DNA from: Akkermansiaceae bacterium
GTDB taxonomy: Bacteria; Verrucomicrobiota; Verrucomicrobiia; Verrucomicrobiales; Akkermansiaceae
Reading direction: 5' to 3'
DNA: 7,158 nucleotides
Assembly: GCA_025457805.1 (NCBI GenBank)
Contig: JALOTR010000135.1
Coordinates: forward strand, 1 to 7,158
The position numbers and the translations under genes are program-made. Below, piece by piece: positions 1-6,980 of this stretch (positions within the stretch are counted from its first letter, which is position 1; every line of letters begins with the position of its first letter). The notes below the pieces were generated by a model that saw nothing but the letters and a program-made list of their open reading frames with translations, made no database searches and was not told the origin of the DNA.

Positions 1-2
1 AC

Positions 3-1103
3 GAACTGGTAGCACCGAAGATGGAAATCTCGGATGGAAATCTGAATTTCACCATCCAACCCTCCGTGTCGGGACGCAACTACCAACTCCAGTGGTCCGA
101 TAGCATGGTTGGCGGCACATGGACGGATGTCGGCGTGGTACGCAGCGGCAACGGCGGAAAAATCGTCATCTCCTCCCCTTATGCTGCAGGAGTGCTCAAG
201 CGATTCTACCGGATCGCTTTGGTCGAATCCACTCCCGCGCCCGGAGGTTTCTCGCTGATCTCGGAAGGGTGGTTCACAATGGGTCGCACCAGCGGCGATA
301 CGGATCCCAACGCGCCACCGGTGAATGTGCATGTGAGCGGGTTCTACATGGCGACTCATGAGGTGACTTGGGATTTGTGGAACGACGTGCGAAACTGGGC
401 CCTGGACCATGGCTACACTGACATCAATACGGGTGGCGGCAAGGGGGCGACGCACCCGGTGCATACGGTCAACTGGTGGGATGTGGTGAAGTGGTGCAAT
501 GCGCGCAGCGAGCGCGAGGGGCTGGTAGCGGTGTATCGCAACGCCATGGGCACAGTGTTCAAGACCGGTACCACTGCGCCGACGGCGGACTGGAACGCCA
601 ACGGTTACCGGCTGCCGACCGAGGCGGAGTGGGAGAAGGCGGCACGCGGAGGGGGGGCTGGACAGCGGTATCACTGGGGGCAATCGATCAACCATACGAA
701 CGCGAATTACTATGTGTTTTCCACGAATGGAACGACGAACACTTACAGCTATGATGTGACACCCAGGCCACCGGCTACAGGGACTCGTTATTTCCACCCG
801 GCCTACAATGATGGAACGATGCCCTACACTTCTCCGGTTGGTAGTTTCCCGTGGAATGGCTATGGGCTGTATGACATGGCGGGGAACTTACGGGAGTGGT
901 GCTGGGATTGGTATGGGGAAGCGACCTATGTGAATGGAGCTGCCGATCCACGAGGTGCAACTTCGGGCACTAAACGGGTGCTGCGTGGCGGCTTTTGGAA
1001 CGGCACCGCGTTCGGCTGCCGCAGCGCGTTTCGCAACAACCCCGACCCCGGCTTCCTCGACAGCGGCCAAGGTTTCCGTCCTGTCCGCAATTCTGTCCCC
1101 TAG
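3..1103 (+). CDS. SUMF1 / formylglycine-generating-enzyme-fold protein, 5' end outside window
   Basis: The frame is open to the left edge; the first internal ATG is at 21. I treat the gene as 5'-truncated because no signal peptide is visible and the readable part opens inside a beta-sandwich module (from ATG 21: residues about 8-67, YQLQWSDS to FYRIAL). Residues about 74-356 form a SUMF1 domain (PF03781), with GYRLPTEAEWEKAARGG at 195-211, GLYDMAGNLREWCWDWY at 282-298, RGG at 322-324 and GFRPVR at 351-356. True FGEs oxidise a sulfatase cysteine and use two cysteines in the segment between the RGG and GFR motifs. Here that segment is shorter and has only C333, at a non-catalytic position, so sulfatase activation is unlikely. 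A binding or structural role outside the cytoplasm is inferred. The next gene lies 188 nt downstream on the same strand. Confidence 0.9.
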   Translation, partial: ELVAPKMEISDGNLNFTIQPSVSGRNYQLQWSDSMVGGTWTDVGVVRSGNGGKIVISSPYAAGVLKRFYRIALVESTPAPGGFSLISEGWFTMGRTSGDTDPNAPPVNVHVSGFYMATHEVTWDLWNDVRNWALDHGYTDINTGGGKGATHPVHTVNWWDVVKWCNARSEREGLVAVYRNAMGTVFKTGTTAPTADWNANGYRLPTEAEWEKAARGGGAGQRYHWGQSINHTNANYYVFSTNGTTNTYSYDVTPRPPATGTRYFHPAYNDGTMPYTSPVGSFPWNGYGLYDMAGNLREWCWDWYGEATYVNGAADPRGATSGTKRVLRGGFWNGTAFGCRSAFRNNPDPGFLDSGQGFRPVRNSVP

Positions 1104-1123
1104 CAGCTTTTCGCATGAGCAAG

Positions 1124-1154
1124 GCATGACAGAGGCACGGGCCTTTCATCATGC
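1124..1154 (+). terminator. Two-part hairpin after the SUMF1 gene, possible terminator
   Basis: It begins 20 nt after the stop at 1103. The outer stem GCATGA (1124-1129) pairs perfectly with TCATGC (1149-1154). The inner stem AGAGGC (1131-1136) pairs with GCCTTT (1141-1146) with one G-T wobble, closing a 4-nt ACGG loop. A small internal loop (C opposite CA) separates the two stems. No T-tract follows, so it is not a canonical intrinsic terminator. It could act as a 3'-end stabiliser or a Rho-assisted end instead. Confidence 0.45.
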
Positions 1155-1218
1155 TTCGCGAGGATGAGATCGAGGCCGCCGCCTGGAAATGTCCTCTAAC
1201 ATCTAACAACCAACGCGG

Positions 1219-1234
1219 CGGGGTTGGGACCCCG
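1219..1234. other. Short perfect hairpin upstream of the PATR-repeat gene
   Basis: CGGGGT (1219-1224) pairs perfectly with ACCCCG (1229-1234) across a TGGG loop. It sits 57 nt before the ATG at 1292. A run of four T occurs at 1247-1250, 13 nt after the stem, which is too far for a standard terminator. It could be a second weak terminator for the upstream gene or a leader structure for the downstream one. The rest of the 1104-1291 gap holds no convincing promoter: TTGTAC at 1239 with TGAATG 17 nt later is a poor sigma-70 match. Confidence 0.3.
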
Positions 1235-1291
1235 TAATTGTACCGGTTTTGCTCCATCGCTGAATGAAGGACTTCCCGTATTCTTCATCCG

Positions 1292-3943
1292 ATGAGACCA
1301 CAGCCAATGCCCGAAAGTCTGAAGTTCACCTCGCTGGCAGCCCTCTTGCCGATACTCCTGGCATCTTCCGCCGGGGCACAGACCGTCCTGACGTGGGGTT
1401 CTAACGGAGTCGGCCAGCCCGCCGGCGGCACAGGGGACTGGGCGCTATCGGGCCCGGCATCCTGGACCTCCGACGACGGAGCCACTTACGAAAACTGGCC
1501 CGCTTTCGGCATCGCAAGCCAGGCGGTCTTTGGCGGAAATTCAGGGACCGTCACCATCACCGAAGATGTATCCGCCAGCGTGCTGAATTTCGTTTCCGAC
1601 GGCTACCTCATCGATCACACGGCAGGAACACTGACACTGACGGACAATTTCGGGTTCAACCCCAAAATCATCGTTGAATCCGCAGGTCACAGCGCCACGA
1701 TTAGAGCACCGCTCGCGGGTGATTCCGGATTGCTGGTGCTGGGTGACGGCACCCTGAATCTCGCCGGCGCAAACACGCTCACGGGAAATCTCTTTCTATC
1801 CAGCGGCGGCAGTTTACGGCTCAAGGGAGCGACCGCTAACCTTCCATCGGGAGGTTTCATCTCATTTGGCTACGACGGCAGCAGCTCCGCCGGCGGCGGA
1901 GGAACCTTCATCTTGGACAACAGCGGCGCAACAGCGGCCTGCTCCATCCCCCCTTCCGCCATCTTCCTATTCACTGGAGAATCCACCATCATGAGCAACC
2001 GGGCTGCCGGGCACGACCTGGCGCTCAATCTGATCTATTCCCCCGAAGCGCGCAGGCCGGGGGCAACGGCCAATTTCATCGTCAGCGGCGGCAGCAACGG
2101 CACGACCAACAAGATCGATTATGACGCTCCCACAGGCTTCATTGATCAGGGGCATTTCTTCGCTGGCGGCGACTACCTCTGGTCAGACGCCGGTGGTTTC
2201 GTCCGCGCCATCAACTATGGCAGCGACCCGGGCACCGCGACATCGCCGGGCGGAGTCAGTATTTCACCCGCTGCTCACCTCCAGCTAACAGGCAGCGTCA
2301 CCTCGCAGACCAGCGCCACCGTTTCCACCCTGAAGTTCAGCGCATCGCCAGACCTTGGCATCGAGAGTGGCCACACTCTCAACATCACCGGCGGCATCCT
2401 GAAGACCGGCGGCGGCACCTCGACCATCTCCGGCGGGGCGCTTCTCGCCGGAAACGACGGAATGGACCTCGTCGTGCGGGTGGAACAGCCCGGCGACTCC
2501 CTCGCCATCCACTCCCCCATCGAGGAAAGCACCGGCAGATCGATCACCAAGAGTGGCGCGGGGAAACTCACCCTCACCGCGGCGAACAGTTTCAGTGGCA
2601 ATGATGACGGATTCGGAAATCCCGTTTTCTCCGTCTTCCTCAATCAGGGAACTCTCAGCGTCGCCACGCTGCCCGTCGCCTCGGAATTCAGCCCGATCGG
2701 CACCGGCGGCCTGTTTTTGGGCGGCGGAATTCTGGAATACACCGGCAGCTCTGTAATCACCACCCGGCTTATCGAGGTCAAAGGCGGCGGCGCGGAAATC
2801 TCCGTCACCCAGCCGGCTGCGACCCTCACGCTCAACAGCGCCGTCTATGGTCTCGACGGATCCTCCTTCAATTTGCTCAAAAAATCCGGCCCCGGAACCC
2901 TCGCCCTCCGCGGCAATCAAGACAACAGCGGCCTCTCCGCGTTGGTGAGCGCCGGGACTCTTCTGCTGGAAAAAAGCAGCGCCATATTCACCCATGCGAT
3001 CGGCCACCTCACCGTCCAGAGCGGTGCCACCGCGCGCTTGGCGGGAACAGGTGATGATCAAATCTACGATCTCGCGCCTGTCACGATCATGGCCGGCGGC
3101 GTATTCGATACGAACGGCCGCTCGGAAACCTTCGAGGCACTCAAAGGCGGCGGCAGCGTGACCAATCAGGGCGGTGCCGCCAGCGCACTATTCATCAATT
3201 GCCAATCCACCGGGACCGCCACCTTCAGCGGCGTGCTATCCGATGGGGCCGGAACGCTCGCCATCCACAAACAAGGCGACGGGACCCAGATCTTCACCGG
3301 GGCCAACACCTACACGGGCGGCACCACAGTCGCACGCGGGATTCTTTCCATCACCCAGCCGACGTTGGCGGACAGCTCCACGGTCACCATCTCATCCGGC
3401 GCGATTCTCAACCTCGCTTTCAGCGGAAATGACGTGGTGCGGAAACTGGTCATCAATGGCGTGGAGCAGCCCGCCGGGATCTATACCGCGGAGGGAAATC
3501 CGGGGCCCGGCAGCGAAATTTCCGCCCTCACTGGCATCGGCAGCCTGACCGTGGTCGCCAATCCTCCTGCCAGCGACTATGATCTGTGGGCCGCCGCCAC
3601 GGGAGCCGTCGGCGGAATCGACGCAGACGACGATGGCGACGGCCTCTCCAACCGCCGGGAGTATGCCTTCGGACTGCTGCCGACGAGCGGATCTTCCGCC
3701 AATCCGATCACCATTCCGCTCAGCCGGACAGCCGGCACCTTCAGTTTCACCCGCCGCACCCTCGCCCTCACCGGGCTTGCTTATCGCGTCCGATTTTCCA
3801 CCGACCTTTTGTCATGGAATCTCGACAGCGGAGCCGCCCAGTCCGTCACCGCGACCGAGGGCGACATTGAGACCGTCCAAGTGACCCTGTCGCCGACCCT
3901 GCTTGCGCATCCGAAATTGTTCGTCCGCGTGGAGGCCGACTGA
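1292..3943 (+). CDS. Secreted protein with autotransporter-associated beta-strand (PATR) repeats, 883 aa
   Basis: Residues 1-29 are a Sec signal peptide: charged start, hydrophobic LAALLPILLASS, and predicted cleavage after AGA at 29. At least four PATR-type repeats (PF12951, 'GxGtLtLtGaNtYtGgT...GtL') are visible near residues 145-180, 415-460, 525-565 and 650-695; the last carries TGANTYTGGTTV. Residues 717-755 (KLVINGVEQPAGIYTA, then a LTGIGSLTV strand) match the conserved end of such repeat blocks, which fold as a right-handed beta-helix. Next comes an EF-hand-like loop with D779, D781, D783, N787 and E790 in the expected spacing, then a beta module (YRVRFSTDLLSWN to LFVRVEAD). There is no autotransporter barrel, transmembrane anchor or PEP-CTERM tail, so a secreted or surface-attached structural or adhesive role is inferred. 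No strong Shine-Dalgarno precedes the ATG at 1292 (GAAGGA is 20 nt away). M6 at 1307 is an alternative start. Confidence 0.9.
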   Translation: MRPQPMPESLKFTSLAALLPILLASSAGAQTVLTWGSNGVGQPAGGTGDWALSGPASWTSDDGATYENWPAFGIASQAVFGGNSGTVTITEDVSASVLNFVSDGYLIDHTAGTLTLTDNFGFNPKIIVESAGHSATIRAPLAGDSGLLVLGDGTLNLAGANTLTGNLFLSSGGSLRLKGATANLPSGGFISFGYDGSSSAGGGGTFILDNSGATAACSIPPSAIFLFTGESTIMSNRAAGHDLALNLIYSPEARRPGATANFIVSGGSNGTTNKIDYDAPTGFIDQGHFFAGGDYLWSDAGGFVRAINYGSDPGTATSPGGVSISPAAHLQLTGSVTSQTSATVSTLKFSASPDLGIESGHTLNITGGILKTGGGTSTISGGALLAGNDGMDLVVRVEQPGDSLAIHSPIEESTGRSITKSGAGKLTLTAANSFSGNDDGFGNPVFSVFLNQGTLSVATLPVASEFSPIGTGGLFLGGGILEYTGSSVITTRLIEVKGGGAEISVTQPAATLTLNSAVYGLDGSSFNLLKKSGPGTLALRGNQDNSGLSALVSAGTLLLEKSSAIFTHAIGHLTVQSGATARLAGTGDDQIYDLAPVTIMAGGVFDTNGRSETFEALKGGGSVTNQGGAASALFINCQSTGTATFSGVLSDGAGTLAIHKQGDGTQIFTGANTYTGGTTVARGILSITQPTLADSSTVTISSGAILNLAFSGNDVVRKLVINGVEQPAGIYTAEGNPGPGSEISALTGIGSLTVVANPPASDYDLWAAATGAVGGIDADDDGDGLSNRREYAFGLLPTSGSSANPITIPLSRTAGTFSFTRRTLALTGLAYRVRFSTDLLSWNLDSGAAQSVTATEGDIETVQVTLSPTLLAHPKLFVRVEAD

Positions 3944-3947
3944 TCGC

Positions 3948-4607
3948 TCAGACGAAGCCCCGTTGACGTGCGCGGTGGTGAAGCTCGCTCAGACTGGTGG
4001 CGCCGAGTTTCGCCATCAGATTCGCCCGGTGGAATTCCACGGTCCGCGGGCTGAGGCTGAGCGACGCCGCGATTTCCCTGCTGGTCCGTCCGGCGAGGAT
4101 GAGGCTGAGGATCTGCTGCTCACGGCGTGAAAGAATTTTCCCCACCGCCTCCGATAGCTTGCCTTCCGCCGATAGCGTGGCGTCGAAGCTCCGGGAAAAA
4201 TAGGGCCGCCCGGCGGCGATGGTGCGCAGGGCGGTTCCGAGTTCCTCCGTAGGCGCGTCCTTTTCCAAATAGCCGTCCACGCCGCTTTCGCGCACGCGGG
4301 TCAGCGTCAGGGGATCCGTCAGAGAGGTGAGAAGGAGCGTGCGCAGTTGGGGCCGCACCTGCCGGAAGGCGGCGGCAAGCGCGAGACCATCCATTCGGGG
4401 AAGTTGCAAGTCCACCAGGGCGATGTCCGGGCACAGCTCCCCCACACAGGACAGCGCCTCCTCCCCCGAGCGGAAGGAACCGGCGAACTGGAAGCCGGGC
4501 AAATCCCGCACCCAGGATTCGAGAAATCCGCGGAACATCGCCTGATCCTCCACCACGAGGACGCGCAGGGATTTTTCCGGTTCATGCGGGGTTGAATCGA
4601 ATCTCAC
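3948..4607 (-). CDS. NarL/LuxR-family two-component response regulator, 219 aa
   Basis: The receiver domain (about residues 14-130 from the GTG start) has the acidic pair E20-D21, phospho-acceptor D66 in VDLQLPRMDG, T94 in LLLTSL and K116 in GYLEKD, so it looks phosphorylation-competent. A LuxR/GerE helix-turn-helix follows from about L159 (LSRREQQILSLILAGRTSRE, then a recognition helix in SLSPRTVEFHRANLMAKLG). The length is normal for NarL/FixJ regulators. I choose GTG at 4607-4605: it overlaps the kinase stop as GTGA, and the reading frame upstream of it is low-complexity sequence inside the kinase gene. No Shine-Dalgarno is visible, so translational coupling to the kinase is likely. It probably acts as a cytoplasmic DNA-binding regulator activated by the adjacent kinase; its target genes cannot be read from the sequence. 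A longer frame running back to 4712 exists but is unlikely to be the real start. Confidence 0.92.
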   Translation of the reverse strand: MRFDSTPHEPEKSLRVLVVEDQAMFRGFLESWVRDLPGFQFAGSFRSGEEALSCVGELCPDIALVDLQLPRMDGLALAAAFRQVRPQLRTLLLTSLTDPLTLTRVRESGVDGYLEKDAPTEELGTALRTIAAGRPYFSRSFDATLSAEGKLSEAVGKILSRREQQILSLILAGRTSREIAASLSLSPRTVEFHRANLMAKLGATSLSELHHRARQRGFV

Positions 4608-6637
4608 GATAAATCGGGGCGGAGGATGAAGTGAAATTCTGTCCCTTCGGAGGCGGTCCCGGCCGATCTGACGCCCAGCCCCAGATCCAGCGCGAGACTT
4701 ATTTCCATGCACAAACGCAGGCCCAGGCCATGGACCACCGGGAGCTGCCCGGTGTCGCCTGCATTCAAGGCGTTCGCCAAAGAGTGCGGCAATCCCGGCC
4801 CGTCATCGCAGACGGAAATCTCCACCCCTTCAGCCACCACGACCGCCCGCACGCAGACATGCTTCCGGGCAGCGCGGAGACCGTTGGCCACCAAATTCCG
4901 CAACAGCGCCTGAAGCGGCACCGCGTCGGTCAGCACCGAAAGCTGGGGCGGCACCGAGGCCGTGAGTTGAACTCCAGCCGACGCCGCCTCGTTCTGAAGC
5001 AGGGTCAGAACCGGAGAAGTGAGCGTCGCGAGCAAGTGCGCATCCGCCGTGCTGGTGCCGGCGCGCAGCCTCGCCCACATCACCAGATCTTCGATGAGCA
5101 AAAGCAGCCCCTGGCTGGTCCGCGCCGTGTCCGCCACAAACTGTTGGAGCCCGGGAGCCAGCGCCGGGCGGGTTTCCCAGTGCCCGGCGGCGCGGTTGAG
5201 CCCCGTCAGCGGGCCGCGGAGATCATGGCCGAGCACGGCCAGAATACGGTCCTTGTCCGCGTTGGCCAGTTCGAGTTCGCGGGTGCGCTCCTGGACTTCC
5301 AGCGCAAGGTCGTCGGCGTAGGCCTCCTGCATGATCTCGCGCTGCTCGGCCTCCCTCCGGAGCGCGGCCTCGGCGGCAAGTTTCTCCTGCTGGAGCCGGG
5401 AGAAGCGGTCTGCCGTGGCCAGGGAAAACAAGAGCAGCTCCAGCGCCGATCCCGCCAAAAAAGCAAATCCCGCCACCGCGGTGTCATCCTGCGGAGCCGG
5501 CCAGACCACCATCCGCAGCGACGGCAGCAAGCCCAACAGAAAGGCGGCAAACGCAGCGGCGAAATACCGTGCCTGGGCCGCACCATACCGCCATGCGACC
5601 AGCGAGGCGATCAACAGCAGCGCTTGCACCAGGAACCCGAGGATCACCGTGGCGTGAAAAAGCGTGGCCTCGCGCATCCAGAGCAGCCCGGGAGAAAAAA
5701 GCACCGCCGCCACCGCCACCCAGCGCAGTCCACCCATCAGACGGTCCCACGAGGGAGCGCGTCTTTTGAGCTCCAAGAACACCCGCGCGAAATCCAACAG
5801 AAAAATCAGCGAACACCCGAGCGCCAGCAGCGCGGCGGTTTCCTGCCACGGCGAATGCACCGAGCCACCCAGCACCAACCACTGGTTTCGCGCGATGAAC
5901 ATGTAAACCGCCAGCCCCGCCAGATAGAGAAGATAGCGCCCCAGATCCGGAAAGCGCAGCCGTATCCAGAGCACGCCGTTATAAAACAACAGCACCAACA
6001 GCACGCCGAAATACAGCGCTTCCGCAAAATTTGCCCGGGTCCGGGAAATCAGATAAGCCTGCTGGCTCGGCCACCACACGAGCCGGGACGGGATACCAAA
6101 GTGATCCTCGATCCGCAGATAAAGCGTCCGCGTGGCACCCGCCACCAGTTCGACGGGAAACGCAGCCTCCCGTCCGCCCAGCGGCTTTTCCACCGCGGGA
6201 ATCCGCTCGCCGGATCGGAAACAGCGCCACCTTTCCCTGCCGCCCGCCCCTTCATCTTCGTACAAATCCACGTGGTCGGAGTAAAACCCCTCATCGGCAA
6301 GCACCCCGCGGAGTGCGGCGTCTCCCGGATTTCTCAGCACAACGCGCACCCACAAGGCCCGCCCTGGTTTGGGGAAAAGACTCTCTCCCAGCCGCCCCGT
6401 GCTCCACTTCCGTCCATCACCGGAAATCTCCGTGATCTTCAAGTCGGCCGCTACATCCGGCAGCACCTCCACCGATGCCACGACTCCATCCGCCCACAGA
6501 ACCTCATCCGCATACCGACAGCAAAGCACGCTCCCCAGGGCGAACAGCGCAAGCACCGCACCCAGGAGCAAGCGCTGGTGCGCAAACGGGAGGGAAAACT
6601 TCACGGCTCCTTCTACCCAAGCTCCAAGCGGCCACAA
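4604..6637 (-). CDS. 7TMR-DISM membrane sensor histidine kinase, 677 aa
   Basis: Residues 22-38 form an N-terminal hydrophobic segment (signal or anchor). Residues about 45-190 resemble the extracytoplasmic 7TMR-DISMED2 sensor (PF07696), with WVRVVLRNP and TLYLRIEDHF. Seven hydrophobic helices follow at about 204-408 (7TMR-DISM_7TM, PF07695), then a coiled coil at about 410-460. The HisKA H-box has H471 in GHDLRGPL. The HATPase_c domain has the N-box N585 (NLVAN), G1 D611-G615 (DDGPG), G2 HGLGL at 636-640 and a GTEFHF end. All catalytic motifs are present. DISMED2 domains are proposed to bind carbohydrate-like ligands; the signal here is unknown. The first start after the in-frame TAG is TTG 6637, preceded by GGAGG with 11 nt spacing. 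GTG 6604 is an alternative, with AAGGAG only 2 nt away. There is no in-frame ATG near the N-terminus. The kinase is the first gene of an operon with the response regulator. Confidence 0.92.
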   Translation of the reverse strand: MWPLGAWVEGAVKFSLPFAHQRLLLGAVLALFALGSVLCCRYADEVLWADGVVASVEVLPDVAADLKITEISGDGRKWSTGRLGESLFPKPGRALWVRVVLRNPGDAALRGVLADEGFYSDHVDLYEDEGAGGRERWRCFRSGERIPAVEKPLGGREAAFPVELVAGATRTLYLRIEDHFGIPSRLVWWPSQQAYLISRTRANFAEALYFGVLLVLLFYNGVLWIRLRFPDLGRYLLYLAGLAVYMFIARNQWLVLGGSVHSPWQETAALLALGCSLIFLLDFARVFLELKRRAPSWDRLMGGLRWVAVAAVLFSPGLLWMREATLFHATVILGFLVQALLLIASLVAWRYGAAQARYFAAAFAAFLLGLLPSLRMVVWPAPQDDTAVAGFAFLAGSALELLLFSLATADRFSRLQQEKLAAEAALRREAEQREIMQEAYADDLALEVQERTRELELANADKDRILAVLGHDLRGPLTGLNRAAGHWETRPALAPGLQQFVADTARTSQGLLLLIEDLVMWARLRAGTSTADAHLLATLTSPVLTLLQNEAASAGVQLTASVPPQLSVLTDAVPLQALLRNLVANGLRAARKHVCVRAVVVAEGVEISVCDDGPGLPHSLANALNAGDTGQLPVVHGLGLRLCMEISLALDLGLGVRSAGTASEGTEFHFILRPDLS

Positions 6638-6646
6638 GTTGCAAAA

Positions 6647-6655
6647 TCCCTCCCC
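6647..6655 (-). promoter_or_regulatory. Probable ribosome binding site for the histidine kinase TTG start
   Basis: The minus strand reads GGGGAGGGA here, containing a GGAGG core at 6653-6649 that lies 11 nt before TTG 6637. It favours TTG 6637 over GTG 6604, whose AAGGAG (6612-6607) leaves only 2 nt of spacing. Both choices keep the hydrophobic N-terminal segment, so the protein's topology is unaffected. Confidence 0.45.
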
Positions 6656-6727
6656 ATCGCCAACCCCGTAGAACTACCTGACCTGACCTGAGCATGAGCG
6701 TGGAGGACGGCTTATCGGGAAACCACT

Positions 6728-6750
6728 ACGCTGACAGGGGACGCTGACAG
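6728..6750 (+). repeat. 10-nt direct repeat ACGCTGACAG, partial repeat unit
   Basis: ACGCTGACAG occurs at 6728-6737 and again at 6741-6750, separated by GGG. The first occurrence plus the following GGGGAC matches the start of the 49-nt repeat with one base missing, so it looks like a truncated extra unit at the left end of the array. Confidence 0.65.
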
Positions 6751-6791
6751 AGGGACGGACCTTTTATCAGTCTTTTGCTTTCACCCCAGCC
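6743..6791 (+). repeat. 49-nt direct repeat, copy 1
   Basis: It runs from GCTGACAGAGGGACGGACC to TTTCACCCCAGCC. It matches copy 2 at 41 of 49 positions without gaps; the two copies start 52 nt apart. The GACAGAGGGAC core resembles the GGGACAG-type motifs I recall near IS200-like (REP-associated tyrosine) transposase genes. No transposase is present in this window, so that link is tentative. Confidence 0.7.
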
Positions 6792-6794
6792 GAT

Positions 6795-6843
6795 GCCGAC
6801 AGAGGGACAGACCATTAATCAGTCTTCTACTTTCAATCCAGCC
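6795..6843 (+). repeat. 49-nt direct repeat, copy 2
   Basis: It runs from GCCGACAGAGGGACAGACC to TTTCAATCCAGCC. Eight substitutions and no indels separate it from copy 1; the shared blocks are GACAGAGGGAC, ATCAGTCTT and CTTTCA. A degenerate relative (GGGACAGGCACTCTATCGG, 6956-6979) lies about 160 nt further on, with about 17 matches over 23 aligned bases plus one gap. Confidence 0.7.
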
Positions 6844-6882
6844 CAAGCCGCCGCAAAACCCTGCAAGCTCAAACACTTGGGC
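6841..6882. repeat. Perfect 7-bp inverted repeat next to repeat copy 2
   Basis: GCCCAAG (6841-6847) and CTTGGGC (6876-6882) are exact reverse complements around a 28-nt spacer. The left arm begins inside the last three bases of repeat copy 2, so the palindrome may be part of the same element. The spacer is long for a terminator and no T-tract follows. Confidence 0.45.
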
Positions 6883-6980
6883 CCATCCATTCCGCTCCTT
6901 TCGCCACACTCTCTCGCTCCATCCCGTCCCAGCCACCCCGCCCACGCATCACGACGGGACAGGCACTCTATCGGATCTTC

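Noticed and set aside
1201..1234. Possible integron attC-like site (TCTAAC, TAACAA and GTTGG motifs)
   Set aside because: The CCAAC/GTTGG arms are only 5 bp, and the paired R/L box arrangement and matching distal end are missing.
2285..3061. Minus-strand open frame of 258 codons inside the PATR-repeat gene
   Set aside because: It is Gly/Ala/Glu-rich without motifs, and lies wholly antisense to a gene with clear repeats and a signal peptide.
4608..4712. Upstream extension of the response regulator to 4712
   Set aside because: It overlaps the kinase catalytic end by over 100 nt and is Arg/Gly-rich without domain content. GTG 4607 fits the family length and gives a coupled overlap.
4631..6691. 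Plus-strand open frame of 686 codons antisense to the histidine kinase
   Set aside because: Its product is rich in Gln, Arg, His and Pro with no recognisable domain. It mirrors the kinase codons, and the opposite strand has complete kinase motifs. Long antisense frames are common in GC-rich genes.
6728..6979. CRISPR array
   Set aside because: The repeats are imperfect, nearly adjacent (3-nt gap) and have no regular spacers.
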